Shown: piece after piece, positions 1-7,591 of the stretch
Position numbering within the stretch: position 1 is the first letter of the stretch
How the letters are laid out: each line of letters starts with the position of its first letter
NCBI RefSeq assembly: GCF_001263175.1
Contig: NZ_CP012332.1
Location: 3,473,501-3,537,500, forward strand
Origin: Vulgatibacter incomptus
GTDB taxonomy: Bacteria > Myxococcota > Myxococcia > Myxococcales > Vulgatibacteraceae
Direction: 5' to 3'
Length of the DNA: 64,000 nucleotides
The notes under the pieces: generated by a model
Database searches by the model: none
What the model was told of the DNA's origin: nothing
What the model saw: the letters and a program-made list of their open reading frames with translations, nothing else
Program-made: the position numbers and the translations under genes

Positions 1-606
1 CGGGCCGGACGAGGCCGTGTATCCCTCGCTGAAGATCAGATAGAGCACGTGCAGCACGGCCCCCAGCCGCTCGGCGCGTTCCTCCTTCGTCGGCTCCTGG
101 AAGGCGATCCCCGAAGCCTGGATGCTCTGCTTGGCCCGGCTGATCCGCTGGGCCATGGTCGCTTCCGGAACCAGGAACGCCCTGGCGATCTCGAGCGTGG
201 TCAGGCCGCCCACCGCGCGAAGCGTGAGGGCGATGGCCGACGACGGCGAGAGCGCCGGGTGGCAGCACATGAAGAGGAGGTCGAGGGAATCGTCCCGACC
301 GGCTCCATCCTCGTCAGGGGCGAGGGCGATCTGCTCCTCCGGAGGCACGAGGCTGACCACGATCGCCTCGCGGTGGCGGCGCGCCGCCTCGGCCCGGACC
401 TGATCGGTCAAGCGCCGCGCCGCGACGCGGATCAGCCACGCCCGGGGGTTCTCTGGAAGACCGTCACGAGGCCATTGGGTGGCCGCGGCGAGGAGCGCCT
501 CCTGGACCGCGTCCTCCGCCGCGGCGAAGTCGCGGAAACGACGGGTGACCGCGCCCAGCACCTGGGGCGCGATCTCCCGAAGCAGGGTCCGCAAATCCTC
601 GGGCAT
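1..606 (-). CDS. ECF42-type RNA polymerase sigma factor (3' end outside window)
   Basis: Read on the minus strand from the ATG at 606, the visible 202 codons give a sigma-70 family protein. Region 2 spans about residues 20-70 (FAAAEDAVQEALLAA, then a WLIRVAARRL segment). Region 4 spans about 112-160 and includes LTLRAVGGLTTLEIARAF and VPEATMAQRISRAKQ, the wording of the DUF6596/ECF42 group. That group carries a C-terminal TPR-like extension instead of an anti-sigma partner; the extension begins here (RLGAVLHVLYLIFSEGY) but is cut by the window edge. The start codon shares one base with the stop of the YCII gene upstream (TGATG), so the two are probably translationally coupled. Known for the family: ECF42 factors are encoded with YCII/DGPF proteins and recognise TGTCGA promoters, and one lies upstream (1048-1076). 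Confidence 0.93.
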   Translation of the reverse strand, partial: MPEDLRTLLREIAPQVLGAVTRRFRDFAAAEDAVQEALLAAATQWPRDGLPENPRAWLIRVAARRLTDQVRAEAARRHREAIVVSLVPPEEQIALAPDEDGAGRDDSLDLLFMCCHPALSPSSAIALTLRAVGGLTTLEIARAFLVPEATMAQRISRAKQSIQASGIAFQEPTKEERAERLGAVLHVLYLIFSEGYTASSGP

Positions 607-998
607 CAGAGCTCGTTGGGAGGAGGACTCATCACCTGGCGCACCTCGATCGCCATGTTGAGAGGCGCCCCACCAGGACCTGGCGCCGCAGATGCCTCCG
701 CGGCGATCTCGTAGGCACGCTCGGGGCTTTCCACGTCCACGATCCAGTACCCCGCGAGGAACTCCTTCGTCTCGGGGAAGACGCCGTCCGTGATCGGCGC
801 GCCGTCCTTCCCGGCTCGCACGAGTCGAGCCTGATCCGGGCCGGCGAGCCCCTCCCCCGCAACGAGCTCCCCGGATTCGGCCAGCTTCTTCGAGAAGCGG
901 ATCATGAAGTCGATGTGGGCCCGGAAGTCCTTCTGCGGCCAGTTCATGATCTGGTACGGCCCCCCGCTCGGCGTGTGCATCATCAGCATGTACTTCAT
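606..998 (-). CDS. YCII/DGPF-domain protein, copy 1 (ECF42 partner)
   Basis: A 130-residue protein starting MKYMLMMHT and carrying the YCII core around residues 65-95 (GKDGAPITDGVFPETKEFLAGYWIVDV), the usual length for this small dimeric ferredoxin-like fold. The biochemical role of the family is not established; YCII proteins resemble muconolactone isomerase and in ECF42 loci are the conserved target and partner of the sigma factor. The gene runs straight into the sigma gene (one-base overlap) and is 497 bp from a close paralogue in the same orientation. Family and operon assignment are secure; function is unknown. Confidence 0.93.
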   Translation of the reverse strand: MKYMLMMHTPSGGPYQIMNWPQKDFRAHIDFMIRFSKKLAESGELVAGEGLAGPDQARLVRAGKDGAPITDGVFPETKEFLAGYWIVDVESPERAYEIAAEASAAPGPGGAPLNMAIEVRQVMSPPPNEL

Positions 999-1047
999 GG
1001 TCGACTCCCTTCGTGCGAGCGCCCCAATCTGGAGCGCGGTCTACCCG

Positions 1048-1076
1048 TAGTCGGAGCCGGGCCGCGTCTCTCGACA
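1048..1076 (-). promoter_or_regulatory. ECF42-type promoter of YCII copy 1 and sigma factor
   Basis: On the minus strand TGTCGA (1076-1071) is followed by 17 bases and CGACTA (1053-1048). The published ECF42 target is TGTCGA at -35 and CGA/TC at -10. It lies 50-78 bp upstream of the YCII start, so the sigma factor probably activates its own operon. Confidence 0.72.
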
Positions 1077-1104
1077 TCGGCCCCGAAATTTTTGTTCCTG
1101 GGCA

Positions 1105-1494
1105 TCAGAGCAGGTCTTCGGGAGGACCGCTCATCACCTGACGCACCTCGATCGCCAGGTTGAGGGGCGCCCCGCCAGGTCCTGGCGCCGCAGAGGCCTC
1201 TGCGGCGATCTCGTAGGCACGCTCGGCGTGGTCGACGTCCACGATCCAGTAGCCCGCGAGGAACTCCTTCGCCTCGGGGAAGACACCGTCTGTGACGGGC
1301 GCGCCGTCCTTCCCGGCTCGGACGAGTCGGGCCTGTTCCGGGCCGGCCAGCTCTTCCCCCGCCACGAGCTCCCCGGCCTCGCCCAGCTTCTTGGTGAAGC
1401 GGGTCATGAACGCCATGTGCGCCTGGAGGTCCGTCTGCGGCCAGCTGAGCACCCGATACGGCCTCGGCGTGTGAATCATCAGCATGTACTTCAT
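1105..1494 (-). CDS. YCII/DGPF-domain protein, copy 2
   Basis: A 129-residue paralogue of the neighbouring YCII protein (MKYMLMIHT start; DGAPVTDGVFPEAKEFLAGYWIVDV core). Differences cluster near residues 10-35 and at the C terminus. It ends at TGA beside a leftover copy of the sigma factor start region, but no sigma gene follows it directly. It has its own ECF42-type promoter at 1546-1574. It may be a second regulon member specialised for another substrate or a redundant duplicate; the sequence does not decide. Confidence 0.92.
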   Translation of the reverse strand: MKYMLMIHTPRPYRVLSWPQTDLQAHMAFMTRFTKKLGEAGELVAGEELAGPEQARLVRAGKDGAPVTDGVFPEAKEFLAGYWIVDVDHAERAYEIAAEASAAPGPGGAPLNLAIEVRQVMSGPPEDLL

Positions 1495-1545
1495 GGTCGG
1501 CTCCCTTCGTGTTCCAGCGCCCTACCCTGGAACGCCCTCTACCGG

Positions 1546-1574
1546 TAGTCGGAGCCGGGCCGCGTCTCTCGACA
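1546..1574 (-). promoter_or_regulatory. ECF42-type promoter of YCII copy 2
   Basis: TGTCGA (minus strand, 1574-1569), a 17-base spacer and CGACTA (1551-1546). About 40 bases around it are nearly identical to the promoter of copy 1, as expected from the duplication. Confidence 0.7.
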
Positions 1575-1659
1575 TCCGCCGCATTTTTCGCCAACCCGGA
1601 CTCGAGGCGCCGATCCCGCCTTCAGGCGAGGCGGTCCGCCACGGCAATGCGCAGGTGTT

Positions 1660-2466
1660 TCATGGTGCGGGTCGCTCTGGCGATTTCGGCGGGATCTCGC
1701 CGCGGAGCTGGAAGAGCTCGAAGCGGAGCTCGGCGCCGCCCTCTCGCAACAGGTTCGCGAGCCGGGGCTCCATCACGGTCAACGAGATCCTCTCGACGCC
1801 CGGTGCGTGCGACTGCAGCGCCGCAAGCATCGGACGCGCGAGCGTCAGCCTCTCCACGCCAAAGAACGACGCACCAGGGAACGATGGGCTGAAGAGGGCC
1901 AAAGCCTCGAGAGTGCCATCCAGGCGGACGGGCAGCTCGCCTCGTGCGCGGGCCGCCGAGACGCTGCCGGGCAATAGCGACCATCGCTCCTCGAGCGCCG
2001 CGTCGTCCTCCGGATCCGCGAGCCCCGTGGCTGCGCCCTCCCCGTCGCGCGGGAGCGAGTCCATCACCGACCAGGAAACACGGAGCACGGTGGTCTCCCG
2101 ATGGACGTGGAATCCGAAGGACGAGTAGAGCCGCAGCGCCACCTCGTTGTCGCGCTTCACGTTGAGGTACCAGCTCGTGCAGCCCGCGCGCCGCACCTTC
2201 TCCGCGAGAGCGTCCATCACGCGTCGGCCCACCCCCTGGCCCTGGTGCTCCCGCGCGACCATCACATGGACGACGTGTCCCCAGCGACCTACGAGGCGCG
2301 CCCAACCGCCGCCCAAGACACGGCCGTCCGACTCCACGAGGATCGCGCCGGGCATGACGTTGTCGATCCAGGCCTCGCGGCTCGGAACGGGATCGCCGGT
2401 CTGTAGCTCCGGCAAGAGCTGGCAGTACGATTCGTAGTCATCGGCTGCAGCGTCTCGGATCTGCAT
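1660..2466 (-). CDS. GNAT family N-acetyltransferase
   Basis: A 268-residue protein with one clear GNAT domain in the first 150 residues. The acetyl-CoA loop is VAREHQGQGVGRRVMDALAE (about residues 70-90), followed by the beta4-alpha3 segment with LNVKRDNEVALRLYSSFGFHV. The remaining 120 residues look like a degenerate second GNAT-like half without an acetyl-CoA loop. The substrate cannot be told from sequence. It stands alone between the YCII duplication and the ArsR operon; the start ATG at 2466 begins directly with the domain (MQIRDAAADDYES). Confidence 0.88.
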   Translation of the reverse strand: MQIRDAAADDYESYCQLLPELQTGDPVPSREAWIDNVMPGAILVESDGRVLGGGWARLVGRWGHVVHVMVAREHQGQGVGRRVMDALAEKVRRAGCTSWYLNVKRDNEVALRLYSSFGFHVHRETTVLRVSWSVMDSLPRDGEGAATGLADPEDDAALEERWSLLPGSVSAARARGELPVRLDGTLEALALFSPSFPGASFFGVERLTLARPMLAALQSHAPGVERISLTVMEPRLANLLREGGAELRFELFQLRGEIPPKSPERPAP

Positions 2467-2590
2467 GGTCTTTCCTCGGACTTGAATCCGCCGAATCTAG
2501 CAGAGTGCAAACCGCGCTGGCGAAGGCCGGGCGAGCGGGACCACATCGTGGACGCAAACACCCCGCCCGGAGCGCCGCCCTGCCCTTCAC

Positions 2591-2606
2591 GCAACCAATT
2601 GGTTGC
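2591..2606. promoter_or_regulatory. operator 1 (GCAACC-N4-GGTTGC) for the ArsR-SRPBCC operon
   Basis: GCAACCAATTGGTTGC is a perfect 16-bp palindrome 44 bp upstream of the SRPBCC start. A second site with the same arms and spacing lies 41 bp further on, about four helical turns. Probable binding site of the ArsR repressor encoded downstream. Confidence 0.65.
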
Positions 2607-2631
2607 TCATCATCGAGCGGGCGAATAACGT

Positions 2632-2647
2632 GCAACCAGGAGGTTGC
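2632..2647. promoter_or_regulatory. operator 2 overlapping the ribosome binding site
   Basis: GCAACC-AGGA-GGTTGC repeats the arms of operator 1. Its centre and right arm contain the Shine-Dalgarno AGGAGG (2638-2643) of the SRPBCC gene. The DNA site could bind ArsR, and the transcript could form a 6-bp hairpin that hides the ribosome site. Confidence 0.6.
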
Positions 2648-2649
2648 CC

Positions 2650-3108
2650 ATGTCCGAAACGAGCCCCGACAAGATCGATCGATCCATCGTCCTTCGCGCG
2701 CCGCGATCCCGGGTCTGGCGTGCGCTCACCGACGCCGCCGAGTTCGGCGAGTGGTTCCGCGCGAAGCTCGAGGGCGCCTTCACAGTCGGCCAGCGCACGC
2801 GCGGCACGATCACCCATCCCGGCTTCGAGCACGTGGCGATGGAGCTCGACGTCGTCCGGATGGAGGGCGAACGCCTCTTCGCCTTCCGCTGGCACCCCTA
2901 CGCCGTCGAGCCGGGTGTCGACTACTCCTCCGAGCCGATGACACTCGTCGAGTTCCACCTCGAAGACGTCGAGGGAGGAACCCACCTCCGCGTCACCGAG
3001 TCGGGCTTCGACCAGCTACCGCCCGAGCGTCGCGCGACGGCCTTCCGCATGAACGACGGGGGCTGGGCCCAGCAGCTCGAGAACATCCGCCAGCATGTCG
3101 AGGCCTGA
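2650..3108 (+). CDS. SRPBCC (AHSA1-like) domain protein
   Basis: A 152-residue single-domain START/Bet v 1-like protein. IDRSIVLRAPRSRVWRALTD at the start, then EFGEWFRAKLEG and a C-terminal helix (PPERRATAFRMNDGGWAQQLENI) are the usual landmarks of the AHSA1 branch, which forms a hydrophobic ligand pocket of mostly unknown ligand. The ATG at 2650 is chosen because AGGAGG sits 7 bases before it; a TTG two codons earlier falls in the ribosome site. The 3' end overlaps the ArsR gene by 14 bp. The SRPBCC-plus-ArsR pairing is a common autoregulated operon in bacteria. Confidence 0.93.
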   Translation: MSETSPDKIDRSIVLRAPRSRVWRALTDAAEFGEWFRAKLEGAFTVGQRTRGTITHPGFEHVAMELDVVRMEGERLFAFRWHPYAVEPGVDYSSEPMTLVEFHLEDVEGGTHLRVTESGFDQLPPERRATAFRMNDGGWAQQLENIRQHVEA

Positions 3109-3430
3109 CAAGCTCGCGGCGAAGAAGGCCGCACCTCTCTTCTCCGCGCTGGGCGACGAGACGCGCTTGAGGCTGCTTCGACAGCTCGCCGCGGGGGAAA
3201 CGGCCACGAGCGCGAGGCTACACGCCCGATTCCGGATCTCCCGCCAGGCCGTGACGAAGCACTTGCAGGTGCTGGAGGACGCCGGGCTGGTGCGAAGCCA
3301 TCGCCGCGGGCGCGAGCGGCTCTGGGAGCTCGAGCCCAATCGAATCGGCGAAGCCCGCGCCTACCTCGACTCGATCGCCCGAGAGTGGGACGACGCCCTC
3401 GAGCGGCTGCGCGCCTTCGTCGAAGGTTGA
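3095..3430 (+). CDS. ArsR family winged-helix regulator
   Basis: A 111-residue ArsR/SmtB-type protein with the full winged helix: FSALGDETRLRLLRQLAAGE, the recognition helix FRISRQAVTKHLQVLEDAGL, and the wing RSHRRGRERLWEL. No CxC or other thiol metal site is visible in helix 3, so it is not an obvious arsenic or metal sensor; this subtype typically accompanies an SRPBCC protein. It overlaps the SRPBCC gene by 14 bp and is probably the repressor acting at the twin palindromes upstream of the operon. Confidence 0.93.
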   Translation: MSRPDKLAAKKAAPLFSALGDETRLRLLRQLAAGETATSARLHARFRISRQAVTKHLQVLEDAGLVRSHRRGRERLWELEPNRIGEARAYLDSIAREWDDALERLRAFVEG

Positions 3431-3596
3431 TCGCCCTCCGAGGATGCGGGCCGCTCACGAATCCCTCCGCACCCGCGCCTCCGCTCCCGGTAGAAGCGTT
3501 GGTCGCAAAAAGTGTCAGCCGGGTTGAATTCGAGCGGCGGTTCTTCGTCCTCGCCCAGCCGGGCGCATGTCGCGCTCGCCTTCGCTCCGGTGCATC

Positions 3597-4562
3597 ATGC
3601 TGCGTCCGCGTGCCGCGTCTCTCCTCCGCTCGGCGTCGATTTTCGTGTTCGCCGTCCTCGCCCTATGTCCGGCAGGGGCGCTCGCTGCAGGCCGGATCGG
3701 CCTCCTCGACGTGGAGGGCATCGGCGTCGGCGACGAGATCCTCGAGTGGACCACCGACGAGATCCGCGCCGGTCTCGAAGGCGCCCTCGAAGGGGGCGAC
3801 TGGATCGTCGTGAGCGAGCAAGAGAGCTGCCAGGACGGGCCCTGCGAGTCGATCGACTACCTGGTGACCTCCCTGCTCACGGGGAATCAGGGCGGTCTCG
3901 ATCTGCGCGTCGAGCTCGTCCGGACGTCCGACTACGCGACGCTGGCGGAGCAGACGATTCGCGCAGCCGACCAGGACGAGCTCCTCGGCGCGGTCCGCTC
4001 GGCAGCCAACCGACTCCCGATCGACGGCCGCCTCCTCGAAGGGCGCTCGACCTTCCTCGAGCCGAGCACCGTCGTGCTGAGCCTCGACAACTTCGACCTC
4101 CGGAACACGAGCCTCGTCCTGATGGGAGAATCGAAGGGCGATCCATGGCGCCTCGCCCTCGGTGTGGGCGTTGGAATCCCTTCCATCGACACGCGCCAGC
4201 CCGGCTTCGACGGCTTTGCGTTCAACGCCGACCTCTTCGTCGGCGTCATCCGGAGGATCGTCGGGCCGCTCGACCTCATGGCGACGACGGCGATCGGCTT
4301 CGTCAGCATCGACTGCAAGGTCTCGCAGGGCTGCAGCGGCGCAGGCGAAGCGCAGGAGGACGGCTCCTATGCCTACGGCTTCGGGCGATGGTCGAACGCG
4401 TTGCTGCTGCAGCTCCGCATGGGCCCCGCGAAATTCCGGGCGGGATACGGCTACCAGCTTCCATTCGGTGACAAACACCTCGGCATCGGGCCGAGCTGGG
4501 GCCCATATTTCAGCTTAGGCTGCGACTTCGCAGGCGTGGAGCGGTTGATGGGCGAACCGTAG
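3597..4562 (+). CDS. exported protein of unknown function, beta-rich C-terminal half
   Basis: The first 31 residues are a signal peptide (basic start, then SIFVFAVLALCPAGALAA). After cleavage the mature protein begins GRIGLLDVEGIGVGDEI, resembling N-terminal parts of myxobacterial proteins that compute a stress or capability score, but no named domain can be assigned. The C-terminal 130 residues alternate hydrophobic and polar residues and end in phenylalanine-rich strands (WGPYFSLGCDFAG), suggesting an outer-membrane or periplasmic beta structure. An in-frame ATG at 3567 would add ten residues. It is monocistronic between the ArsR operon and a membrane protein gene. Confidence 0.75.
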   Translation: MLRPRAASLLRSASIFVFAVLALCPAGALAAGRIGLLDVEGIGVGDEILEWTTDEIRAGLEGALEGGDWIVVSEQESCQDGPCESIDYLVTSLLTGNQGGLDLRVELVRTSDYATLAEQTIRAADQDELLGAVRSAANRLPIDGRLLEGRSTFLEPSTVVLSLDNFDLRNTSLVLMGESKGDPWRLALGVGVGIPSIDTRQPGFDGFAFNADLFVGVIRRIVGPLDLMATTAIGFVSIDCKVSQGCSGAGEAQEDGSYAYGFGRWSNALLLQLRMGPAKFRAGYGYQLPFGDKHLGIGPSWGPYFSLGCDFAGVERLMGEP

Positions 4563-4626
4563 CCCCGCCGCCTGCCGGACGGCTGCGCAGGTCTCATGTT
4601 CGAGGAAGGCGCGAGGGGAGGTCGAC

Positions 4627-5271
4627 GTGGACGCCGAGCGAAACCGCATCCGGGAAATGCTCGCCGCAGGAAAGATCAGCCCCGAGGAGGCGAACAAGCG
4701 CATGGCCGAGCTGGACTCTCCTCCCGCGACCGCGAAGAGCTTGCTCACCCGACCGATCGAGCATCTTGGGACCCGACAGGCCCTCATCATCTCGACCGTC
4801 GTGGCGGTGCTCCAGCTCGTCGTGTCCCGGCTGCACGTTCGCTTCGATGGGGCGCTCGACGCGCACCTGTCTGCAATGCCCGTCTCCTGGCCCCAGGCGA
4901 TCATCGATCTGGTCCTGGCGTGGCCGGTCGTCGCGCTCATCTTCTGGGGCGCGGCCCGTCTCATTGCACACCGCGGCGAATTCGTAGACCTCCTGGCAGT
5001 CGTGGGCGTGGCGAGGGCTCCTCTCGTGGTGGCGGGGGCGGTGGCCGGCTTCCTCCGGCACGCGTTCGAAGAAGCGACGACCGGGAGAGCGAACCCGGGG
5101 ATGATCATCGGAGCGATCCTGATGATCGTGCTCGTGATCTGGTTCATCTCCTTGCTGGTCACGGGCTTTCGAGCCGTCTCCCGCCTGAGTGGCGCAAAGC
5201 TCGCGCTCACGTCCATCGGCGCGATCATCGTCGCGGAAGTGGTCACGAAGGTCGTGCTCGCGATCCTCTGA
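4627..5271 (+). CDS. membrane protein with short-helix N terminus and Yip1-like segments
   Basis: A 214-residue protein. Residues 1-30 form a SHOCT-like short helical hairpin (RNRIREMLAAGKISPEEANKRM), a module usually found at the ends of membrane or oligomeric proteins. About five transmembrane segments follow (near residues 50-70, 92-115, 123-145, 160-182, 194-214), with the layout of Yip1-type proteins. A GTG start is preceded by GGGGAGG. The family has no defined enzymatic role. Confidence 0.72.
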   Translation: MDAERNRIREMLAAGKISPEEANKRMAELDSPPATAKSLLTRPIEHLGTRQALIISTVVAVLQLVVSRLHVRFDGALDAHLSAMPVSWPQAIIDLVLAWPVVALIFWGAARLIAHRGEFVDLLAVVGVARAPLVVAGAVAGFLRHAFEEATTGRANPGMIIGAILMIVLVIWFISLLVTGFRAVSRLSGAKLALTSIGAIIVAEVVTKVVLAIL

Positions 5272-5416
5272 TCCGCAGCCCGCCCGAGCCCTCGTCGCGC
5301 ATCCGGCCGACCGTTGCATCCGCAGGCGCCTTCCCTCCGCATCGTTGCGCACCCGCCCGGAGTCCCCAAATTGGGTTCATCGGGCGCGGGACGGACGCGC
5401 CATGGAGGCCTGCGGC

Positions 5417-6325
5417 ATGAAAGCCATCGTCCTGACCGATTTCGGAGACGCCAACCAGCTCGAGCTCCGCGAGATCTCCGAGCCGTCCGCAGGGACGGGG
5501 CAGGTGAAAATCCGCACCGCCGCCACGAGCGTGAACCCGGCCGACTGGAAGATCCGGCAAGGCGGCCTCTCGAAACGCCCGTCCCCCGAGGCACCGGCGG
5601 TGCTCGGCTTCGACGTCGCGGGCGAAGTCGTCGAGCTCGGCACTGGCGTCGACTCGCTGAAGGTGGGCGATCGCGTCATGGGCTTCGTCCCGCACTGCTA
5701 CGCCGAGTACGTGGCCGCCGATGCCGACAAGCTCACGAAGATCCCGGACGGGCTCAAAGACGTGGAAGCGGCGGCTCTTCCCCTCGTGGTGACGACGGGC
5801 GTGGAGCTCATCGACGAGCAGACGAAGCCTGGCCCCGGCGAAACGGTGCTCGTGACCGGAGCCGTGGGCGCCGTCGGGCGCAGCGCGGTCTACGCCGCGA
5901 AAAAGCGAGGCGCCCAGGTTCTCGCAGGTGTTCGGTCAAGCCAGAAGGAGGAGGCCGAGGCGCTGGGCGTCGACGAGGTGATCGCGATCGACGACGACAG
6001 CGAGATCGACGATCTGCCGGACCTGGACTTCATCGCCGACACGGTGGGCGGCAAGACGCTCGAGAAGCTGCTTCCCCACGTGAGGAAAGGCGGGACGATC
6101 GGCACCGTCCTCGGCGCGCCGGCCGGAGCGTCGAAGCACGATCTCGAAGTACATGCCTTCAAGGCCCACCCGGACGCGGAGATCCTCGAAAGGATGGCGG
6201 TGGCGGCGAGCCGCGGCGAATTCCGGATCCCGATCGGCCGCACGCTGCCCTTCGAGAGGGCAGCGGAGGCACATCGGGAGGCCGAGAAGGGTGGCACCGG
6301 GAAGATCGTGCTCACAATGAGCTGA
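5417..6325 (+). CDS. NADPH:quinone reductase-like medium-chain dehydrogenase
   Basis: A 302-residue zinc-independent MDR enzyme. The N-terminal GroES-like domain has SVNPADWKIRQGG and VLGFDVAGEVVELG; the Rossmann domain has VLVTGAVGAVGRSAVYAAKKRGAQVLAG around residues 140-170. No catalytic or structural zinc cysteines are present, as in quinone oxidoreductase and crotonyl reductase branches. Start ATG 5417 follows GGAGG by eight bases; another in-frame ATG at 5402 would add five residues. It probably reduces quinones or enones with NADPH; the true substrate is unknown. It is monocistronic. Confidence 0.92.
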   Translation: MKAIVLTDFGDANQLELREISEPSAGTGQVKIRTAATSVNPADWKIRQGGLSKRPSPEAPAVLGFDVAGEVVELGTGVDSLKVGDRVMGFVPHCYAEYVAADADKLTKIPDGLKDVEAAALPLVVTTGVELIDEQTKPGPGETVLVTGAVGAVGRSAVYAAKKRGAQVLAGVRSSQKEEAEALGVDEVIAIDDDSEIDDLPDLDFIADTVGGKTLEKLLPHVRKGGTIGTVLGAPAGASKHDLEVHAFKAHPDAEILERMAVAASRGEFRIPIGRTLPFERAAEAHREAEKGGTGKIVLTMS

Positions 6326-6412
6326 CAGGGATCAGGCGCTGGCCGCGATCTGGCGCAGCGGACGGAATAGCCTCCGCCTCGCCGCGATCCTCCGTTCGCC
6401 GCTCGGGGCTCC

Positions 6413-7162
6413 TCACGCCGTCAGGATCTCGCAACCGTCCTCGGTCACCAGCACGGTGTGCTCGAACTGGGCGGACAGGCTTCCGTCGGCGGTAACCACC
6501 GTCCACCCGTCGTCGAGGAAGCGGACCTCCGGACCGCCCAGGTTCACCATCGGCTCTATGGTGAAGACCATCCCCGCCCGAAGCCGCAGGCCGGTGCCCG
6601 CCCGGCCGAAGTGCGGCACGTGGGGGTCCGCGTGCATCGTCCGGCCGATGCCATGTCCGCCGAGCTCGCGCACCACGCTGCACCCTTCCCGCCTCGCCTG
6701 CTCCTCGATGGCCGCGCCGATGTCGCCAAGCCGCGCGCCCGCCCGGACCGCTGCGATCCCTGCGTCCCGGCAACGCCGCGCCGCCTCGACCACGTGGCGC
6801 GCCTCCGGCGACGGCTCGCCGATGAAGAACGTCGCCGAGGTGTCTCCGTGAAATCCATCGACACCGGTCGTGACGTCCACGTTCAGGATGTCGCCGCTCT
6901 GCACCCTCTCGCGCGGGCTGGGGATCCCGTGACAGACCACGTGGTTTCGGCTGGTGCAGACGGCCGCCGGAAAGCCCTCGTAGCCGAGCTGACTGGGTGT
7001 GCCGCCCCGGCGGGCGGTGTCCGCGCGCACCCAGTCGTCGATGTCCGCGGTCGTGATGCCCGCGGCCAGGCGGGCCGCCACGTATTCCAGCGTTTCCTTC
7101 GCAGCGCGTCCCGCTCGCCGCAGCGCTGCGTAATCCTTCGGTCCGAAAATCTCGATCGCCAT
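6413..7162 (-). CDS. map: methionine aminopeptidase type I
   Basis: A 249-residue protein with the whole pita-bread fold and all five metal ligands in context: Asp and Asp in LNVDVTTGVDGFHGDTSATF (split here by residue order), His in GHGIGRTMHADPHVPHF, Glu in FTIEPMVN and Glu in QFEHTVLV. It removes the initiator methionine from nascent proteins in the cytoplasm. Length is right for a compact type Ia enzyme without an N-terminal zinc-finger extension. It is not beside rpsM or adk as the housekeeping map usually is, so it may be a second copy; that cannot be decided from one window. It is divergent from a LysR-head gene. Confidence 0.95.
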   Translation of the reverse strand: MAIEIFGPKDYAALRRAGRAAKETLEYVAARLAAGITTADIDDWVRADTARRGGTPSQLGYEGFPAAVCTSRNHVVCHGIPSPRERVQSGDILNVDVTTGVDGFHGDTSATFFIGEPSPEARHVVEAARRCRDAGIAAVRAGARLGDIGAAIEEQARREGCSVVRELGGHGIGRTMHADPHVPHFGRAGTGLRLRAGMVFTIEPMVNLGGPEVRFLDDGWTVVTADGSLSAQFEHTVLVTEDGCEILTA

Positions 7163-7199
7163 GCTCCCAAGGTTGCCGCTGCGGCGGCCCCAGAATCCA

Positions 7200-7214
7200 A
7201 TACCCTTTCGGTAT
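7200..7214. promoter_or_regulatory. LysR-type box (ATACC-N5-GGTAT)
   Basis: A perfect 15-bp palindrome in the 98-bp region between map and the LysR-head gene. It also fits the T-N11-A rule for LysR-type regulators, and lies 46 bp upstream of the regulator start. Confidence 0.6.
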
Positions 7215-7260
7215 CGGGAGGCAGGGAGAGGCCAGCGCCCACACGTGCTACGTTCCGACC

Positions 7261-7548
7261 ATGAGCTTGAACCAGCTCCGCTACTTCGTCGCCATCGCAG
7301 AGGAAGGACACATCGGCCGGGCCTCCCAGCGGCTCTTCGTGTCCCAGCCTCCGCTGAGCCGACAGATCCGATACCTGGAGGAGGAGCTGGGTACGCCGCT
7401 CTTCGAGCGGACGCCCCGCGGGGTCCGGCTCCTCGAAGCCGGCGACACCTTCCTCATCCACGCCCGGCGGGTCCTGGCGGAGGTCGACGCCGCCATCGAG
7501 GCGGTTCGCCCGCCGCGCGCCGCAGGCCCGCCGAGCGAGCCAGACTGA
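7261..7548 (+). CDS. LysR-type DNA-binding head without effector domain
   Basis: Ninety-five residues holding a complete LysR HTH (LRYFVAIAEEGHIGRASQRL, SQPPLSRQIRYLEEELGTPLF) and the start of the linker helix (FLIHARRVLAEVDAAIEAV). Full LysR regulators are about 300 residues; the substrate-binding part is absent, and the next gene begins on the other strand 43 bp on. Either a truncated remnant or a stand-alone dimeric DNA binder. The retained LysR box upstream and the intact reading frame argue that it can still bind DNA. Confidence 0.82.
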   Translation: MSLNQLRYFVAIAEEGHIGRASQRLFVSQPPLSRQIRYLEEELGTPLFERTPRGVRLLEAGDTFLIHARRVLAEVDAAIEAVRPPRAAGPPSEPD

Positions 7549-7591
7549 CTCCGACCGCGACCGGCGCCCAGCCGGTGGCAAATCGACCGCT

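Larger units (their letters stand above)
602..1594 (-). repeat. tandem duplication of a YCII gene with its promoter
   Basis: Two units of about 490 bp lie head to tail: 602-1098 and 1100-1594. Each holds a YCII gene, the same upstream region with an ECF42-type promoter, and at its downstream end the string GGGCATCAGAGC. In the left unit that string contains the sigma factor start codon. In the right unit it survives as a stub (ATGCCC on the minus strand) with no sigma gene after it. The duplicated unit therefore ran from the promoter through YCII to the first codons of sigma. The coding copies are roughly 85% identical by eye, so the event is not recent. Confidence 0.8.
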
